This document shows positions 1 through 12,245 of a stretch of 64,000 bases of DNA, in pieces. The notes beneath the pieces are model-generated. The model was not told the DNA's origin. It did no database searches and saw only the letters and a list, made by a program, of their open reading frames with translations. Source of the DNA: Isoetes taiwanensis (lineage: Eukaryota; Streptophyta; Lycopodiopsida; Isoetales; Isoetaceae); NCBI GenBank assembly GCA_021234155.1, contig JAJEKV010000022.1:6962132-7026131 (forward strand), given 5' to 3'. Numbering within the stretch: position 1 is the stretch's first letter; every line of letters starts with the position of its first letter. The translations under genes and the position numbers were made by a program.

Positions 1-1389
1 GCATCAACTCTAGGATGAACTTGAAGGTAGAAAAGAAATGGATTTTTGAGCGTTTGTTTTTTAGGATTGTTTGGCATGTCATTATTTTGGAGTAGCAGTG
101 AAATTATACGGGTACCCAATTACGGAGGTACCTTTAGATCTAATTCCCTTGTGAGGGCAGGTTGTATGTAATATGGGTTGCCATCCCAGTTTAGCGATGA
201 TCTGTCTCGATCTTGTAATGACTCTAAAGCTCCTTTGGAAGCTCTGAGGTTATGCGACATTTTCCCAATGGTGGATTTGGACCAGGTGAGGAATTAAGCC
301 AGCCATTGCCAAAATTCATGGTACCAATCTTATCAATTACACTCTAGAGTTATTTAGCCGAGGAAGCCAGTTCAGGCGTGTCATTACTTCGTACCATGGA
401 TCACGAAGCAGGCTAAGCTTTCTACATTCCATTTTATCATTATTTAGTTTTGGTGCTCACTTTCTTGATAAGGCAGCATGTTAAGTAATCCCGCCAGGCC
501 GACTCGTGGTTTTTGCTTGCATCTCCATGTACTTTCAAGCGCTACTATGAATGCGAGATCCTCCTTGTTATAGGAGCCGAATTTGGAAATTTCATGTCTT
601 TGGGGGAGTGGGGGACTTGCATCCTGTCCTCGGAGCTTCAAATGTTACCAAGGTATTCAGCGAACAAAGATTTTTTGTCTTATCGAGAATGCGAAATTGC
701 CATTCAGTATAACCTTTGGATTTCATCCTTCTTCCCCTATAGACACACAATATTGGCAACATATTGTTTCTAATCACAATCGGTAATTCTAGTTCCTCAT
801 TCATGGGGTCCCTCGGCCTAATGGCCGATCAATTAAATTTTTTGCAGAACAATCGCAGACATTCCTCAAATTGCACCACATTGAGGATGTGACCAGGTGG
901 TGTGTTGACAATACATACTTAGCGATTAACCTTTACCTTCGATCAACCTTCTACGTTTAATAACCTCCAACTCATAAGGCAATCTTGACTCTTTATTATG
1001 GTGCATTCAGTCTTATTCTCGAGCACTTTCGACATATGGGCAATACATATGGCACCTTCCATCAAATGGGAGCACCTATTCTATCTTCTATCCATGAGCA
1101 TCTACTTAATGCTAATGGAAGCATCAACATTATTGACTATTTAAATCATATCAATGCGGATATTTGTCAAACCATCGACAAATTGTCATTGAGCTTATTC
1201 CAAATATTGTTTATGCAAAGCTTGGGATACAAGCTCGGATCGAGAACAAAAGATACCTTTGAGATTCTTCTTGATAAATGGTTGAAGAGCTCTACTTTGC
1301 TCAAAGTGATATTTTTGATTTGTTAGTGCAACACTAAATATTCTTAGCTCATAATGCACTCTATCAGCCTAGCGTAGACTTTCAGCAAA
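1..1389. other. No recognisable gene
   Basis: I see no conserved protein family, RNA gene or repeat structure here. A 113-codon open frame at 985-1326 (+) has no motif I recognise and no supporting context, so it is not called as a gene. Confidence 0.5.
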
Positions 1390-1530
1390 GAGATGCAATA
1401 CAATAAAATTAAATTGGGGGAATTTATCGTCCAGGGGACCATAAGGTCCTATGGGACCCAATATAAGAAGGAAAGCACAACCAAAATATTAGCAGTGCCT
1501 AGGTTTAAAAACCCCACGCGAAGCCTTATT
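1390..1530 (-). repeat. Degenerate retroposon copy related to the ATTCT-tailed family
   Basis: Read on the minus strand, this resembles the end of the copies at 10,486 and 2,905. Shared blocks on the plus strand are TTTATCGTCCA, CCTATGGGACCCAA and TTTAAAAACCCC in the same order. The pentanucleotide tail is degraded to an A-rich stretch (ATACAATAAAATTAAATT). This is the oldest-looking of the four copies in the window. A non-LTR retrotransposon or SINE 3' end is the likely identity, by inference from the tail. Confidence 0.5.
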
Positions 1531-2900
1531 GATGGTGTAAAAAACATGGCGTTAGAGTGTCATACATTAGTTAAATTCATGTACTAGTTTGTTCTAGAAA
1601 TATATTTATTTAAATATCCCAGATGTATGGTAAGAAGTGCATTAAACATATATTTAAAAAGGAATAGACTTAGTTTGTTTGTCATCATGACATAAAGTGG
1701 CCGATGGATTTAGTTGGCACAATGGCAGTTCTCCGTCCATACTCAAACGAAATCTTCCTCCAATCCATCTTCAAGCAAACAAATTCGCATCAAATCTAGG
1801 TTTAAAGGAATGTAAAACTGAAAAATTTAAAATTCTTGCGGATATTTGCATTACATATTAATTGTTCTTAGCCAGTAGGGCAGCAGGGGAATCAAGGCCA
1901 AAATGGTTCAAAATGATGTCCAAATGGGGCGATGATACCAAAATTAATAAATGGAAAAGAAAATGAATTGAATGAGATTTTCTGAATGAAATGACAAAAG
2001 TGATATTATCAACAATAAGAAAATGATTACATTCCGGACACCACAAAAAAATCATGATAACAGAAATAAAGCGGGTTCTCTATCGCTAGTCAAAGGGTAT
2101 ATGAAAGTTTAACATATTTGGTGCATTCTAGTATTTTAAAGCATTTACATTTTGGTTTCTAGATCCTTCATCTCTTCTGAAAACCACATCTTATCACGGA
2201 AGGTCTGAGAAGGCCTTCTTGTATGGAGCACTAGTTTGAAATCCGGTTCCATATGGATCTGCTCAGTGGGATTTTCCTTCGAAATTTTGGAGCCATCATC
2301 ATTTACTTGGGAAAGGTAGTTGGTATAGGTAATGGCCCGATTACCCAACCCTTGCATTAGCGAGTAGCAATGGAGTCCACAATGCCTCAAAGCCCTGTGA
2401 AGGAATGAGATCGATGGTTCTCACATTAGATGTCTGAGGCACAAGGATGCGGTGGAGACAAAGAGGAGCACAATGCATTACGCTGAATATCTAGATAGCT
2501 TCCTTACTTGGCTCTAGGATGGATCTGCTTATTTGCGTATTTAAAAGAATAGCCCTCTGGTAGTGTTGTACTCACAAGAGGCTCATAGCATTATTCCCCA
2601 AGCACTCATTTGCCCATAAAAGCTTCCATTAGCGGGTGCACCTCCGGTGAGGAATGAGGATCTGTCGATTATTTACTTAGCAATCATTGAGGATGAATGT
2701 CATGCCCTTCCAGTGCGACATTTGATCATATCGAGGCATGGTAATAGGCCGGGTTAATTGCCACTGCATTTTGCATAGAACATTGGGCAGCCTCACATAT
2801 GGGAAACTGTTGGGATCATACCTCAGGGAGATTATAGGTTTGATTGTGTCCTCGGTACGGCGGTGAATTGTCATATCACGATTATGCGGTATACCAGCAT
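1531..2900. other. No recognisable gene
   Basis: The stretch is AT-rich with only short open frames on both strands. None shows a recognisable domain and no repeat boundary is evident. Confidence 0.45.
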
Positions 2901-2904
2901 CCGC

Positions 2905-3053
2905 CTTATTGCTAGATTTTTTTCTCGAAAACCCTTGGTGAGGGTTTTATAATCCGGCAACCAAATAAACTGCTGCTTTCTCATTGTTTGGGTCCATAGG
3001 CGGTTGGTCTACGTGGGCGATAAAAACATATTCTATTCTATTCTATTGTTCTC
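2905..3053 (+). repeat. Retroposon 3' end with (ATTCT)n tail
   Basis: The segment ends in a run of ATTCT pentamers at about 3031-3050. It is preceded by TTGGTCTACGTGGGCGAT and GTTTGGGTCCATAGG, which match the reverse complement of the copy at 10,486-10,612. A short tandem-repeat tail fixed at one end of a dispersed repeat is typical of LINE or SINE integration. No reverse transcriptase lies next to it, so it is either a SINE or a 5'-truncated LINE. Confidence 0.55.
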
Positions 3054-3659
3054 AAAGAATCCAATGCTCTTGTCCGTCGATGAAAGAAGGAAGAAAAATT
3101 AAGATAATTGTTTTGTCCTACTATTCTAATTTGGCCAGTTTATGTTACTAATTTTGCTAATCTTTCCTCTCTGATGTGAAAAGGAAAGAAAATTTAGGAC
3201 AATTCTTCATTTTGTTCTCTTTGTTCTAGTTTGAAATGAAGTTCATCTTGCTAATCTAAGAGCTTAGAAGATCGGATCCTTTTAACTTTAGGGAAGTTAA
3301 TTTATGCCAAGCAAAAGGATCCACAAGTTGATGGGGCAAGTTGCAAAAACTAAAATTAAAATGACCCTTACCAACCCGGTTGCTCAAGGATCTACAAATC
3401 CAAATAGCCAAGCAAGCCAATGAAGTAGTGGAGAGGGAAAAATTGTTTGATGCCATGGCACCGATTAGTAGGGGCCGAGCTTGATGTGATGGAGGTCCTA
3501 ATCAAGCTCGGGGAGCCCTGCGAAGGCCTTATCCCAAACAATCCCCTCTCGCATGCCCCAAGCTCGGTACAAATTAAGAATAGCCAAGCTCAAAGTTTGG
3601 AGCGCTAGGAGTGATGGATGCAATTCTCATTCAAGGAGTGGAAGTGCTAGCGGCCTTAT

Positions 3660-4434
3660 CACTTGAGGAAGTTAAAGCTGAAAAATGCAGTTCATCCGGG
3701 ATTTTATGACAGTCGTGAGGAACAAGCGTTGATGGCTTTATTGGTTAGAAACCACTGCTGAGGAGCCACCAATGAGGGAGATGCATGCTCTCTGGTTCGC
3801 AGAGGGTAGCGCTTGTTGGTGGGAACTTCTCATGGGAAGAGGAGGAGACATCAATAATTGGGCAGAATTTTGCAAACTCTTTAAGCAAGAATATGCCCCC
3901 CACCATGATGAGCATCATGCCTTGATCCAGCATCCAGCGTGCGCTTTCACGATACATCAACCTTTAAGGGTGTGTTTGCGAGGATCAGAGATATGCACCT
4001 TGGATACAGAGTGATATATTTGGAGGATGGTCTGGGGATAGTCCTCCAAGGCACACGACCCGTGGATAGTCCGAGGGGCTTTAAATTACGCCATGTTCTT
4101 GATACAAGACTCTAGCAAATGCCCCAAAAGAGAAGGGGAAGAGGAGAATAAGAAATCTCGTCACTTCCAAGAGTGGAAGCAAAGAAAGTTTGAAAATAAG
4201 CAAGGGGAACCCAGTAAGAGGGCCAGGGTAACCCAAGTCAATTCTCCAAGTAACGATAAGGGCAAAGGTGAGGCCACTCCAGGGAAGAAGTCCACCAAAC
4301 CATTTGCTTGTTACAATTGTGGTGCAAAGGGGCATATAGCCAGGGATTCCTCAAAATCCTACAAGGAAAAAAGAAGGCAATGGCTTCCACAACCAAACAA
4401 GCTGAGGGAGGGACCAAGAAACTCTCTACCATAG
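3660..4434 (+). pseudogene. Gypsy gag relic with zinc knuckle
   Basis: The 3772-4014 part reads like a retrotransposon gag domain, with the WW pair in ACWWELL and an FCKLFKQEYAPHHDEHHAL stretch like the usual F..F...Y.P pattern. A basic linker follows, then a CCHC zinc knuckle around 4310-4345 (CYNCGAKGHIARDS). The last cysteine of the knuckle is replaced by serine, which should abolish zinc binding. The gag is split by stops and a frameshift between 4014 and 4093. In life the product would package retroelement RNA in cytoplasmic particles. Confidence 0.75.
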
Positions 4435-4469
4435 CTTGGGGAGAGCTCAATTCAACTTAGAGCTTAAAA

Positions 4470-4823
4470 TTGGAAATGGTTCAAGTGGCACCATATGAGA
4501 TTGAGACTGAAGCTGGAAAGCAGATTCACCATCGGAGCCACGGAGTGGATGGTGCGCCCTTGACCATTGGGGACTATGAAGAAACAGTGAGTTTTGACCT
4601 AGCAAAACTCACAAGATTTGATGTGATACTGGGTAAATGGCTTCAAATGATTAAGCCTCCTATTGATTGGAAAAGACATTTGATAGTGATTTCTAGGGGA
4701 GGAAAAGAGATCATCCTTCAGGGTACTCCTTATGTAGTTTCCCCTAAGTTAATAATAGCTATGCAAACCAAATTTTGTTTCCATTCCAATATTAATGAAA
4801 AATATCTTTGTTTATATTCTTGA
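4470..4823 (+). pseudogene. Gypsy protease-region relic
   Basis: A 117-codon frame contains RFDVILGKWLQ followed by PPIDWKRHLI, which matches the conserved segment just after the retropepsin active site in plant gypsy elements (usually FDVILGMDWL ... IDW). The active-site D-S/T-G itself is not preserved. It lies in order between the zinc knuckle and reverse transcriptase. The frame is closed by stops before the RT. Confidence 0.6.
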
Positions 4824-4900
4824 CTTTGCTCTAGATTTTATACAAGTATGCTATGTACAAAGATAACAAACTTTAGAGTTTTCTTAAAAAATATCAATAT

Positions 4901-5771
4901 GTGTTCACAGATGAACTTCCAAAGGGAGTATCATTACGAGAAATCTCTCATGAGATTGAATTGGAGGCGGGAACTAAGCTAGTGGCCAGGGTGCCATATA
5001 GACTTAGTCCATTGGAGCAAGAAGAGGTTAAAAAACATATCAAAGAATTGCTCCAAAAGGGTTTCATAAGACCGAGCAAGTCACCATTTGAGTGCCTGTG
5101 ATCCTTGTAAAGAAAAAGGATGGAAACATGCACATGTGTATTGATTATAGGGCCTTGAATAAGGCTATGATCAAGGATCATTACCCAATGCCTAGAATTG
5201 ATGATATTAGGGACAGATTAGTGGGAGCAAAACCTTTCTCTAAAATAGACCTAAGAACTGGATATCATCAAATTAGTATTAGGGAAAAAGACGACCAAAA
5301 CAGTCTCTCGAACCAACCAAGGGCATTTTGAATTTACAATAATGCCTTTTGGGCTAACTAATGCCCCAACCACACTTATGCGGCTAATGAATAATGTGTT
5401 TCAAGGATACTTAGATAAGTTTATCCAAATATTTTTGGATGATAATCTGATCTACCCAAGGAGTAAAGGGGAACACTTGGAAAAAAGTATTGGCATTGCT
5501 CAGAGAGTGCAAACTTTTTGCCAAACCTTCCAAGTGTGAGTTTCTACAACAACAAGTGGCATATCTTGGACACATAGTCTCGAAAATGGGATTGGCCCCA
5601 GATCCAGGCAAAGTACGAGCCATCATGGAATGGCCACAACTAGTAGATGTGCCGGATATGAGAAGTTTCTTAGGCTTAGCTACTCATTATAGAAAATTTA
5701 TTCCAAAATTTTCAAAAGTAACTGCTCCCCTTGAACAAATTAAGGTCTTACTTTCACGCGAACCAATCTGA
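4901..5771 (+). pseudogene. Gypsy reverse transcriptase relic
   Basis: Three overlapping frames (4901-5101, 5092-5331, 5342-5771) together give a Ty3/gypsy RT. Visible motifs are [62 protein letters not shown] and IFLDDNLIY. The IFLDD box keeps the two catalytic aspartates (usual form V/IFVDDILVYS). The finger-to-thumb part SFLGLATHYRKFIPKFS follows near 5,670. Frameshifts near 5,095, 5,300 and 5,490 break it. Polymerase residues look preserved, but a continuous protein is not possible. Confidence 0.85.
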
Positions 5772-6165
5772 AAATTCCGGATTTAAATTTGCCCTTTGAA
5801 GTTTACATGGATGCGTGTGAACAAACTCTGGGAGCGGTCCTAATGTAACAAGGGCATGTTGTGGCTTATGAGAGTCGCAAGCTAAATTCGTCTGAAAGGA
5901 ACTATGCCAATACGAACAAGAATTGTAGTTCATGCCTTAAAAACATGGCAGTTTTACTTAAGGTCGAGGGCTAACAAAGAGCCACGCAAGTTTTTAGTAT
6001 TCACATACCATAAGCCATTGTATATTTTTTGCAAAGCCAGGCAGAAATAAGTCTCATGCAAGTGCATTGGTTGGACTTCTTACACGAATTTCGTTTTGAA
6101 ATTCAACACATCTCGAGAAAGGATAACCTGATTGCAGATGCCATTTTGAGAATAAAATAAATCAA
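5772..6165 (+). pseudogene. Gypsy RNase H relic
   Basis: About 5,790-5,900 reads LPFEVYMDACEQTLGAVLM, a stop, then QGHVVAYESRKLNSSERNY, which matches the plant gypsy RNase H pattern including the catalytic aspartate of the D-A/S box. Near 6,070-6,160 WLDFLHEFRFEIQHISRKDN is the conserved C-terminal part. At least one in-frame stop and one frameshift disrupt it. It sits between reverse transcriptase and integrase, as expected for Ty3/gypsy. Confidence 0.75.
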
Positions 6166-6279
6166 TGGGATGGCATCTCTAGAATGGGATCGTTTCCAGC
6201 AAAGCAGGGATTTGTATGGAAAAGATCAAGATCCAACCAAAAGAGAAGGTACTCTTTGGGTACAAAATGATGATTTATG

Positions 6280-7110
6280 GTTCTATAAAGGGCGTAATAC
6301 GTACCCTTAGTAGAGAATCTTAGGAAGGAGATTTTTTACGAATTCTATAATACCCCCCAAGCAATGCACCGGGGGGTGGGGGAGGGGGATGGAAGACATA
6401 CAAATTGATTAAAAGACAATTTTTTTGGCCTGGTATGTAACAAAATATAAAATCTTATGTATCACAATGCCAAGTATGTCAAGTGGTAAAAACAGATCAT
6501 GGCAAGATGTCAGGATTGTTACAACCATTACTAGTACCTTTGGAAAGGTGAGAATGCATAAGCATGAATTTCATAGTTGCACTTCCTCAATCCAATCAAC
6601 AACACACAAAAGTACTAGTGATGATCGATTGTTTGACAAAGTGCGCAAAGTTCTTAGCATTAAGAGGTGATGTTACTGGACAAGATGTGGCAAGGGAGTA
6701 CCTACGGATTTTGTACCTTACGTTTGGTCTACCACAAAGGATTGTAAGCGCTGGAGGCTCTAAGTTCACAGGGCAGTTTTAGAAAGATTTCATGAAAGGG
6801 CTAGGAGTAAGACTCAGTATGAATAGTGGAAATCACCCTCAGACTGATGGACAAACAAAATGAATTAACAAGATCCTCGAGGATATGTTAAAGAGTTTTG
6901 TGTTTGAAAAACATTCCAAATGGGAAGAATACTTGCTCTGCATAGAGTTTGCTTATAACAAGGTGTACCACATAGGTACCAAACTGAGTCCCTTTATGAC
7001 AATGATGGGTAGAACCCGAGATCATATGCTGGGACTAACCAAACCTTAAAAATTGATTCAGCTACTCATATGTTAAAAGATATGCAAGCCATATTATATC
7101 AGTATAGAGC
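6280..7110 (+). pseudogene. Gypsy integrase relic with a mutated DDE core
   Basis: The H2C2 zinc-binding part is recognisable in broken frames around 6,340-6,500. The core at 6564-6782 reads VLVMIDCLTKCAKFLALRG, then FGLPQRIVSAGGSKFTGQF. In active integrases the latter segment is VSDRGSKFT, so the second catalytic aspartate is replaced by alanine. Further on, SGNHPQTDGQT and KILEDMLKSF carry the expected glutamate. Several stops interrupt the domain. The mutation and the stops show this integrase is dead. Confidence 0.8.
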
Positions 7111-7181
7111 AAACTTAAAGAATGCACAAGATCGATTCAGGGTAAGTGCCAACAAACATCGTAGAAAAGTAAATTCAAGAA

Positions 7182-7640
7182 ATGCGAGTATACATTATTA
7201 CAAATTGTTTATCCTTCGGCATTCAAGGTTGGCATCTTGAAACCATTGGTCAAAGGGAAGGCTCCGAATCTGATGCCCGATATGCTGGACCCTTCAAAAT
7301 GTTAAGAAGGACCAATGAGATAACATATGAATTAGAGCTTTTAGATGGAATCAGCGTGCATCCTGTTTTCCATGTAAGCAAACTCCAAAAAGCTATATTG
7401 TCCATGGACAACGTGATAGCTCCGGCAACAATTTTCGTAGCTCTTAGCTCTGAGGTAACTCCTGAGGCGTTCTAGACACTCGCACAGAAAAGCTGTGTAA
7501 TAGGAATATTGCAGAGTACTTGATCTTGTGGCGAGGTCAACCACTCCCGAGGCCACATGGGAGAGTGAAGTATGTGCAACAAAATCCTTGCCTGACCCAA
7601 AACCCATGGAGGCCACGGAAGGATTAGTGGAGTCAAATGA
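7182..7640 (+). pseudogene. Integrase C-terminus plus chromodomain relic
   Basis: At 7,290-7,390 the frame reads GPFKMLRRTNEITYELELLDG and VHPVFHVSKLQKA, the GPY/F-type integrase tail of chromoviruses. After a stop near 7,473, another frame gives NIAEYLILWRG and, one frame on, PEATWESEV, which is the chromodomain core (EYLVKWKG ... ATWE). Chromodomains direct such elements to marked heterochromatin. Two frameshifts inside about 60 bases make it non-functional. Confidence 0.7.
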
Positions 7641-7855
7641 AGTTAGTTAATTAAAAATCATTAGGATCTTGCATCAGGGATGGCAAGAAGAACGTTTGTA
7701 GAATAGCGAGCTATAAAACCATGATTACAAAGTGATTAGGGGAACATGTTTCTCAAAGAACTAGATGATGAAACCCTGGTCATAGGGTGACCAAGGGAAA
7801 AGCTTTTGAATACTCCTATAATCCTTGGAGACTAAGGATTTGAAGGGGGGAGGTA

Positions 7856-8300
7856 TGTCATGAACATATAATGGGGGGAAAAAGCAATAAGGGAAGCACT
7901 ACCAAAAATACATGAAGCCAAGAATTTAAATCCCTTAATAAGGGATGACGTTGCAGCACCCGATTGGGTGGGCTGCCTCAAGCCTTTGATGACTGAGAAA
8001 GGGCCCAGACAGCGGCCGATGGCATGCTTGGAGCATCCAACCAATCCTAGTAGGGATCTTAATCGATGGCAGAAGGGCTAAACCCTGATTTTGGCCCTTA
8101 GACTTTTGAGGGAAACCATCGGAACTGGATTTTAAAGGATGGGGGATTTCCAAGCAAGGGCACCATCTTTCACAGAGACAGAACTATGGTTATATCGATT
8201 CATTCTTAATCTGATTGCAGGTATCAATCTTGAGTCTGAGACTCAGTAACACTATGGGGGAATCAGGGATTCTGAGGATTGAGGTGGTAGGTGTGATTTG
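7856..8300 (+). repeat. Probable start of the gypsy 3' LTR
   Basis: A purine run (GAAGGGGGGAGG, 7,842-7,853) just downstream of the chromodomain fits a polypurine tract. It is followed after three bases by TGTCATGAAC, a plausible LTR 5' end. The 3' boundary was not found and no second copy exists in the window, so the end given here is arbitrary. Confidence 0.4.
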
Positions 8301-9640
8301 ATTCAGTTTGTTGCTCTGGTGCAGCAAAGGTTTATTTCAGTTATGCAGATGTACACATGCAGGACAAAATATGCGAGCGTAAAGAAATGTTATATAGAGC
8401 TAATCTTCATGTTTTATGACTGTCATCCAGTGAGTGATTCTTACCCATGTAAATTATGACTTCTTTATTTCAATAATAGAGCTTTTATCTCAAGTCGGAA
8501 TGATATAAATGCCATGCATTTTCTAAGGATGTAAAACTATAGTTGCTTTTAGTTTTTATGGTGATGATGGTGAAACTACTTAAAGCTATATTGCATGCAT
8601 CTCAAGCAAAGTGTAAGGATCGCCAATATTAATGAATCAGTTTTGACTTTGTTGTCAAAATTCAAGTTTTACAAGCTACGTATTGGAATAGTTTGTAACT
8701 AAGTGTATTGAGCATTTTATATTACTAGAAATTATTCTGATTGCCGAAGAAGTTCAAAAATCACTGGCTTATGCTTATAAACATATTTGCAATTTGGATA
8801 AGTTAATTGAAATCTTGGAGAGCTCAAAAGATGCACAACAGTATCTCCATTCTAGAAACATGTCAATAGAGATAGCAGTTAGCTTTGGAGTATGCAAATA
8901 ATTCAGATAAAGAGACTCGTGTTTAAAGAGAAAAAACTTCATAGATTGTTTCTCTGTTTTATCTATGCTTCCGTCTTTTATAGGCAGCCACGAGCAGTAT
9001 TGACTACAATGCCTCATTTTAATTCTTCTTGTTCTATAAGATCAAACCACTTTGAGTTCTTATGTATAAACTACAAACTGCTGCAGATTAGAAAGATGTG
9101 TATAAATTCCAATATATATGTAAGATGCTTCGTTGGAAAGCTCGATTGAATAGTGCTATGCACATGTTTTCGAATTACCTAAGGCAAGTACGACAAATAC
9201 AGGGAAATGCATCTACTTTGACAATTATTATTTAACTTCAATAAATGGCATCCATATTTTTATATTGCATCCATTGGAGTCACAAGAGAGACCCACTTGT
9301 TGTAACGATATAATCTTATTGACATTTTTCAAGTCATTTCTTCACATTTGCCTGCTCCACGAAGTTATGATACTTGAAATGCTGTTAGCATTTATTCCTT
9401 CAGCTATATGAAATTTATTCCTTCAATTATATGCGATTTCCTCCTGCAGTTGAGGTACAATTAATGTGATTCATAAGGCTCTAATGTAATTCTTATCGAC
9501 ATATAGCATAACCGATCTCAAAGGACTCGCATAATATTTGTAAGAATATTCTTAATGTGTTACATTCAAATGAAGTGAGGAATACAAGTAGTTACATGCT
9601 TCATTACATAGTGCTAACCCATTGACCTAGCCGACCTGCC
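8300..9640. other. No recognisable gene
   Basis: AT-rich sequence with only short open frames and no domain I recognise. Part of it may belong to the LTR of the preceding gypsy element. Confidence 0.45.
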
Positions 9641-9679
9641 GACCTAGGTGGGAATTTTTCGCCGACCTACTGACTTATC

Positions 9680-10170
9680 TAGCCAAAATTGAAGTTCCGT
9701 TATTCCTGCAGATAATGTATAAACAACATGCAATACATCTCTATTTTCTACCTCCTCATCCACCCCTTTCTCATCCAATTTCATGGTCTCCTCATACAAT
9801 TGATTCAAGGCAACGTACCCTTTGGAGACGAGGCGAGAACGTGGATGTTGTTGCATTTGTGGGGGGTAAGAGACCATCCTTTCAACTTGAATTCGTTCCA
9901 ATTCAGCTTGGACAACTAACAATCATTCCTCATCTTCTTCAAACACAATTTTCTTTAGATCATGCTCAAGATAAATCCTATTTCTATCTCCTGCCTTCTC
10001 AAGTAACCGAAGGTTAGTTTGGATTTGATGTAAGCTAGCTTATCCAAGTTCTTGATAAGAAGACGATTCCGTTCTTTGTATGAATTAAAGAAAATGAGCT
10101 CCAATTGTGCTCACACGGAGAGGCCTTGGCTCAAAACCTTCAAAGCTATAATCCTTAGATCTGAAAATTG
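9680..10170 (-). pseudogene. hAT transposase C-terminal dimerisation relic
   Basis: On the minus strand the sequence reads IIALKVLSQGLSV, then FFNSYKERNRLLIKNLDKL, then NLRLLEKAGDRNR. This parallels the hAT pattern of a C-S-E-R-N-W-S box followed by K-R-N-R-L and N-L-R-L. The CERNWS box itself is eroded. A further 92-codon frame (9644-9922) continues with a charged tail typical of this family. The identification rests on the order of motifs and is moderately secure. Confidence 0.6.
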
Positions 10171-10485
10171 TGCAATAATGGACTATGCACAAGCTCGTAC
10201 ATCTAGACACCTAGTAAATTAGATCACAAATATACATACATAGGCATAGAAATGATACAAACTAAATGTTCGTGCTTCCAACTTGCCCATCTAGGATCGA
10301 TGACCATAAGAATAAACCCTTGCTTCACATCTTCTCTTGTTAGTTGACGAAGGGTGATATACATGTAAGCAAATTGTGTAGCAGAGGGTTTGTGAGCTTG
10401 TTCACTCTACTGGCATCATACAAAAGCAACATAGTTCATACCATCATAATTATCTTGCATCAATTCATAAACCTTATTTGAGATT

Positions 10486-10612
10486 AGAATAGAATAGAAT
10501 AGAATATGATTTTATCGTCCACGGAGACCAACTGGCCTATGGGACCCAAGTACAAAGAGAGAGCAGCAGGCGTATTACTACCAGGATTAAAAAACCCCCA
10601 GAAATTGAGATA
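10486..10612 (-). repeat. Retroposon copy with pentanucleotide tail
   Basis: On the plus strand it starts with AGAATAGAATAGAATAGAAT, the reverse complement of an (ATTCT)n tail. It then runs through TTTATCGTCCACGGAGACCA and CCTATGGGACCCAAGTAC. The copy is inverted relative to those at 2,905 and 34,465. It lies inside the hAT relic and so inserted after, or during, that element's decay. Confidence 0.6.
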
Positions 10613-11095
10613 ACAGATGAAAGACTCACATAATCATATTCAAAATATCATACTTCAACATAATAGTATTCAACTGATATCAAGAAAGATACTCATTACT
10701 TCAAAAACTTTGCCCAGATGCCATCTTCCAAAATTAGGCCTCCCTTCTACATGAATTTTGGTTGATTTATAGAGAACTTCACTTGATCCTGGCCACTAGA
10801 TCTAGGCAAATCTCAACCTTAGATCTAAATTCTAACTTCCATAAGTTCATTAGATCTTGCCATCTTAACATCAAATCTAGGCCATCCAAACTCCTTTGCA
10901 ACTACCATACTCCTCCAAATTCATGAGCATCATCAACCTATCAACCATTGAACATATTCTCATAAGGACTTTAATACTTCTTCAAGTCCATAAGTTCCAC
11001 TTCAATATTTCCCCTCATGCTTCTCCGCAATATTTGCACATTTCTTACATTTTCTCCAAAGTTCACCCATATGGTTCTCCATTTATGCATTCATT

Positions 11096-11480
11096 TTACA
11101 AATTTAAGCAGATCATGCAAAAATAGTCAAGATAAAACACACAAGAAGGTCTGATAAGAGCTCGCTTACAAACCCTACGAAACAGTGCAAGATCGCTCTC
11201 TTTTTTAGTGATGAAAGTCTCTAGTTTAACATCATCATTTATAAATGGATCCACACAATTCAATTTCCCCATATCTTCAAATAAAAGATCAAGGTAATGG
11301 CAAGCACATCTTGTGTAGAAGATAGTAGGAAATTCTAATTCAATCATCTCAGCCATTCTTATGCATTAGAGGCATTATCAGTGATAATTTGGACCACTTT
11401 CTCTACACCCACTTCTCAAATGACTGACTTCATGTGCTTAAACAAGAATTCTCCATCCTTCATATGACCACTTGCATACC
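11096..11480 (-). pseudogene. hAT DUF659 middle part
   Basis: The minus strand reads GHMKDGEFLFKHMKSVI, a stop, EVGVEKVVQIITDNASNA, then after a one-base shift MAEMIELEFPTIFYTRCACHYLDLLFEDMGKL. The TDNAS motif carries a catalytic aspartate of hAT transposases, and the C-x2-H (CACH) follows in the expected place. Two disruptions lie within 120 bases. It continues the N-terminal exon at 11,485-12,039. Confidence 0.7.
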
Positions 11481-11599
11481 GATCTTAAGAAGACCGTACC
11501 TTGAATTGAAAATGCAATGAATGGAATAAGTGATTTGAAACACAAATAAACATTGAAATATGCAAATTAAATACATAATTTAAAAGAGTTGCAATATAG

Positions 11600-12039
11600 A
11601 AACTATTACCTTGAATTGAGGATGCCATGAAGTTGATTAATGGTCGCTTTTTTACATCGAACCACCCATCACTTGTAATAGTAACTCCAAAATGCTTCCA
11701 TGTTGGTTTGAGAGGCTCCAATCTTTCTTTTACATTCTCATACTCCTTGACAAGGTGCTTGCCTTTCAACAAATTATACTTGGGAGGATTATAACCCTTT
11801 CCTACTTTCGCCCCCTTAGCAAAAGCATCTCTATAGAAGCTATTATTTGAGACAATGTGTGGTATAGTAGAGGCATAAAACCATCGTGCAATTTCCTCAT
11901 CCACAAGTTTATGCTGATTAGCCTTCAAGGCTTTCGAAAACGACCCTATTTGAGAGGAGGTATAATTCCCACTTGTAGTTTTAGCATGCTTACTATTACT
12001 TGCAAGAGCCGTAGACGAAGAGCGCACACTAGAATCCAT
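11600..12039 (-). pseudogene. hAT transposase N-terminal exon
   Basis: The open frame begins MDSSVRSSSTALASN and contains EEIARWFYASTIPHIVSNN, a segment typical of plant DUF659 transposases, and GVTITSDGWFDVKKRPLINF, the first catalytic-aspartate region. After SSIQ the frame runs into AG|GTAATA, a plausible splice donor near 11,609. The 38 codons beyond that point are therefore probably intron. A BED-type finger lies just upstream. Confidence 0.75.
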
Positions 12040-12089
12040 ACCAACTTCATTAACATGCTCATAATTTGGATTAATTTACAACTTTTTCT

Positions 12090-12245
12090 TGCACTTGCAA
12101 TTCATCTCGAGCTTCTCTATCATGACTGCATTTGGTACATTTTTTAGGATTTCTCCCTAAGCCCAAGAAGTGGCCTCTGATTCTGTATGGGTTCGTCGAG
12201 TACTCATGGTCATAATATTTGCACCTTGACCACCAAATGCCTTTC
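12090..12245 (-). pseudogene. BED-type zinc finger relic of the hAT element
   Basis: The minus strand reads CKYYDHEYSTNPYRIRGHF and LGLGRNPKKCTKCSHD. This follows the plant BED finger pattern C-x2-C ... H-L ... C, with the second cysteine changed to tyrosine. It is separated from the N-terminal exon by stops. BED fingers bind the transposon ends. Confidence 0.55.

Larger units (their letters stand above)
3600..7855 (+). mobile_element. Decayed Ty3/gypsy chromovirus-type retrotransposon
   Basis: The order gag, zinc knuckle, protease region, reverse transcriptase, RNase H, integrase, chromodomain is readable on the plus strand in several frames. Integrase after RNase H and a C-terminal chromodomain place it in the Ty3/gypsy chromoviruses. 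It carries many stops and frameshifts and cannot encode a functional polyprotein. A purine tract and a TGTCATG start at 7,856 suggest the 3' LTR. No matching 5' LTR was found upstream of gag, so the element is either truncated or its 5' LTR has diverged beyond recognition. Confidence 0.8.

Noticed and set aside
985-1326. 113-codon open frame
   Set aside because: No recognised motif and no neighbouring gene features; chance is sufficient.
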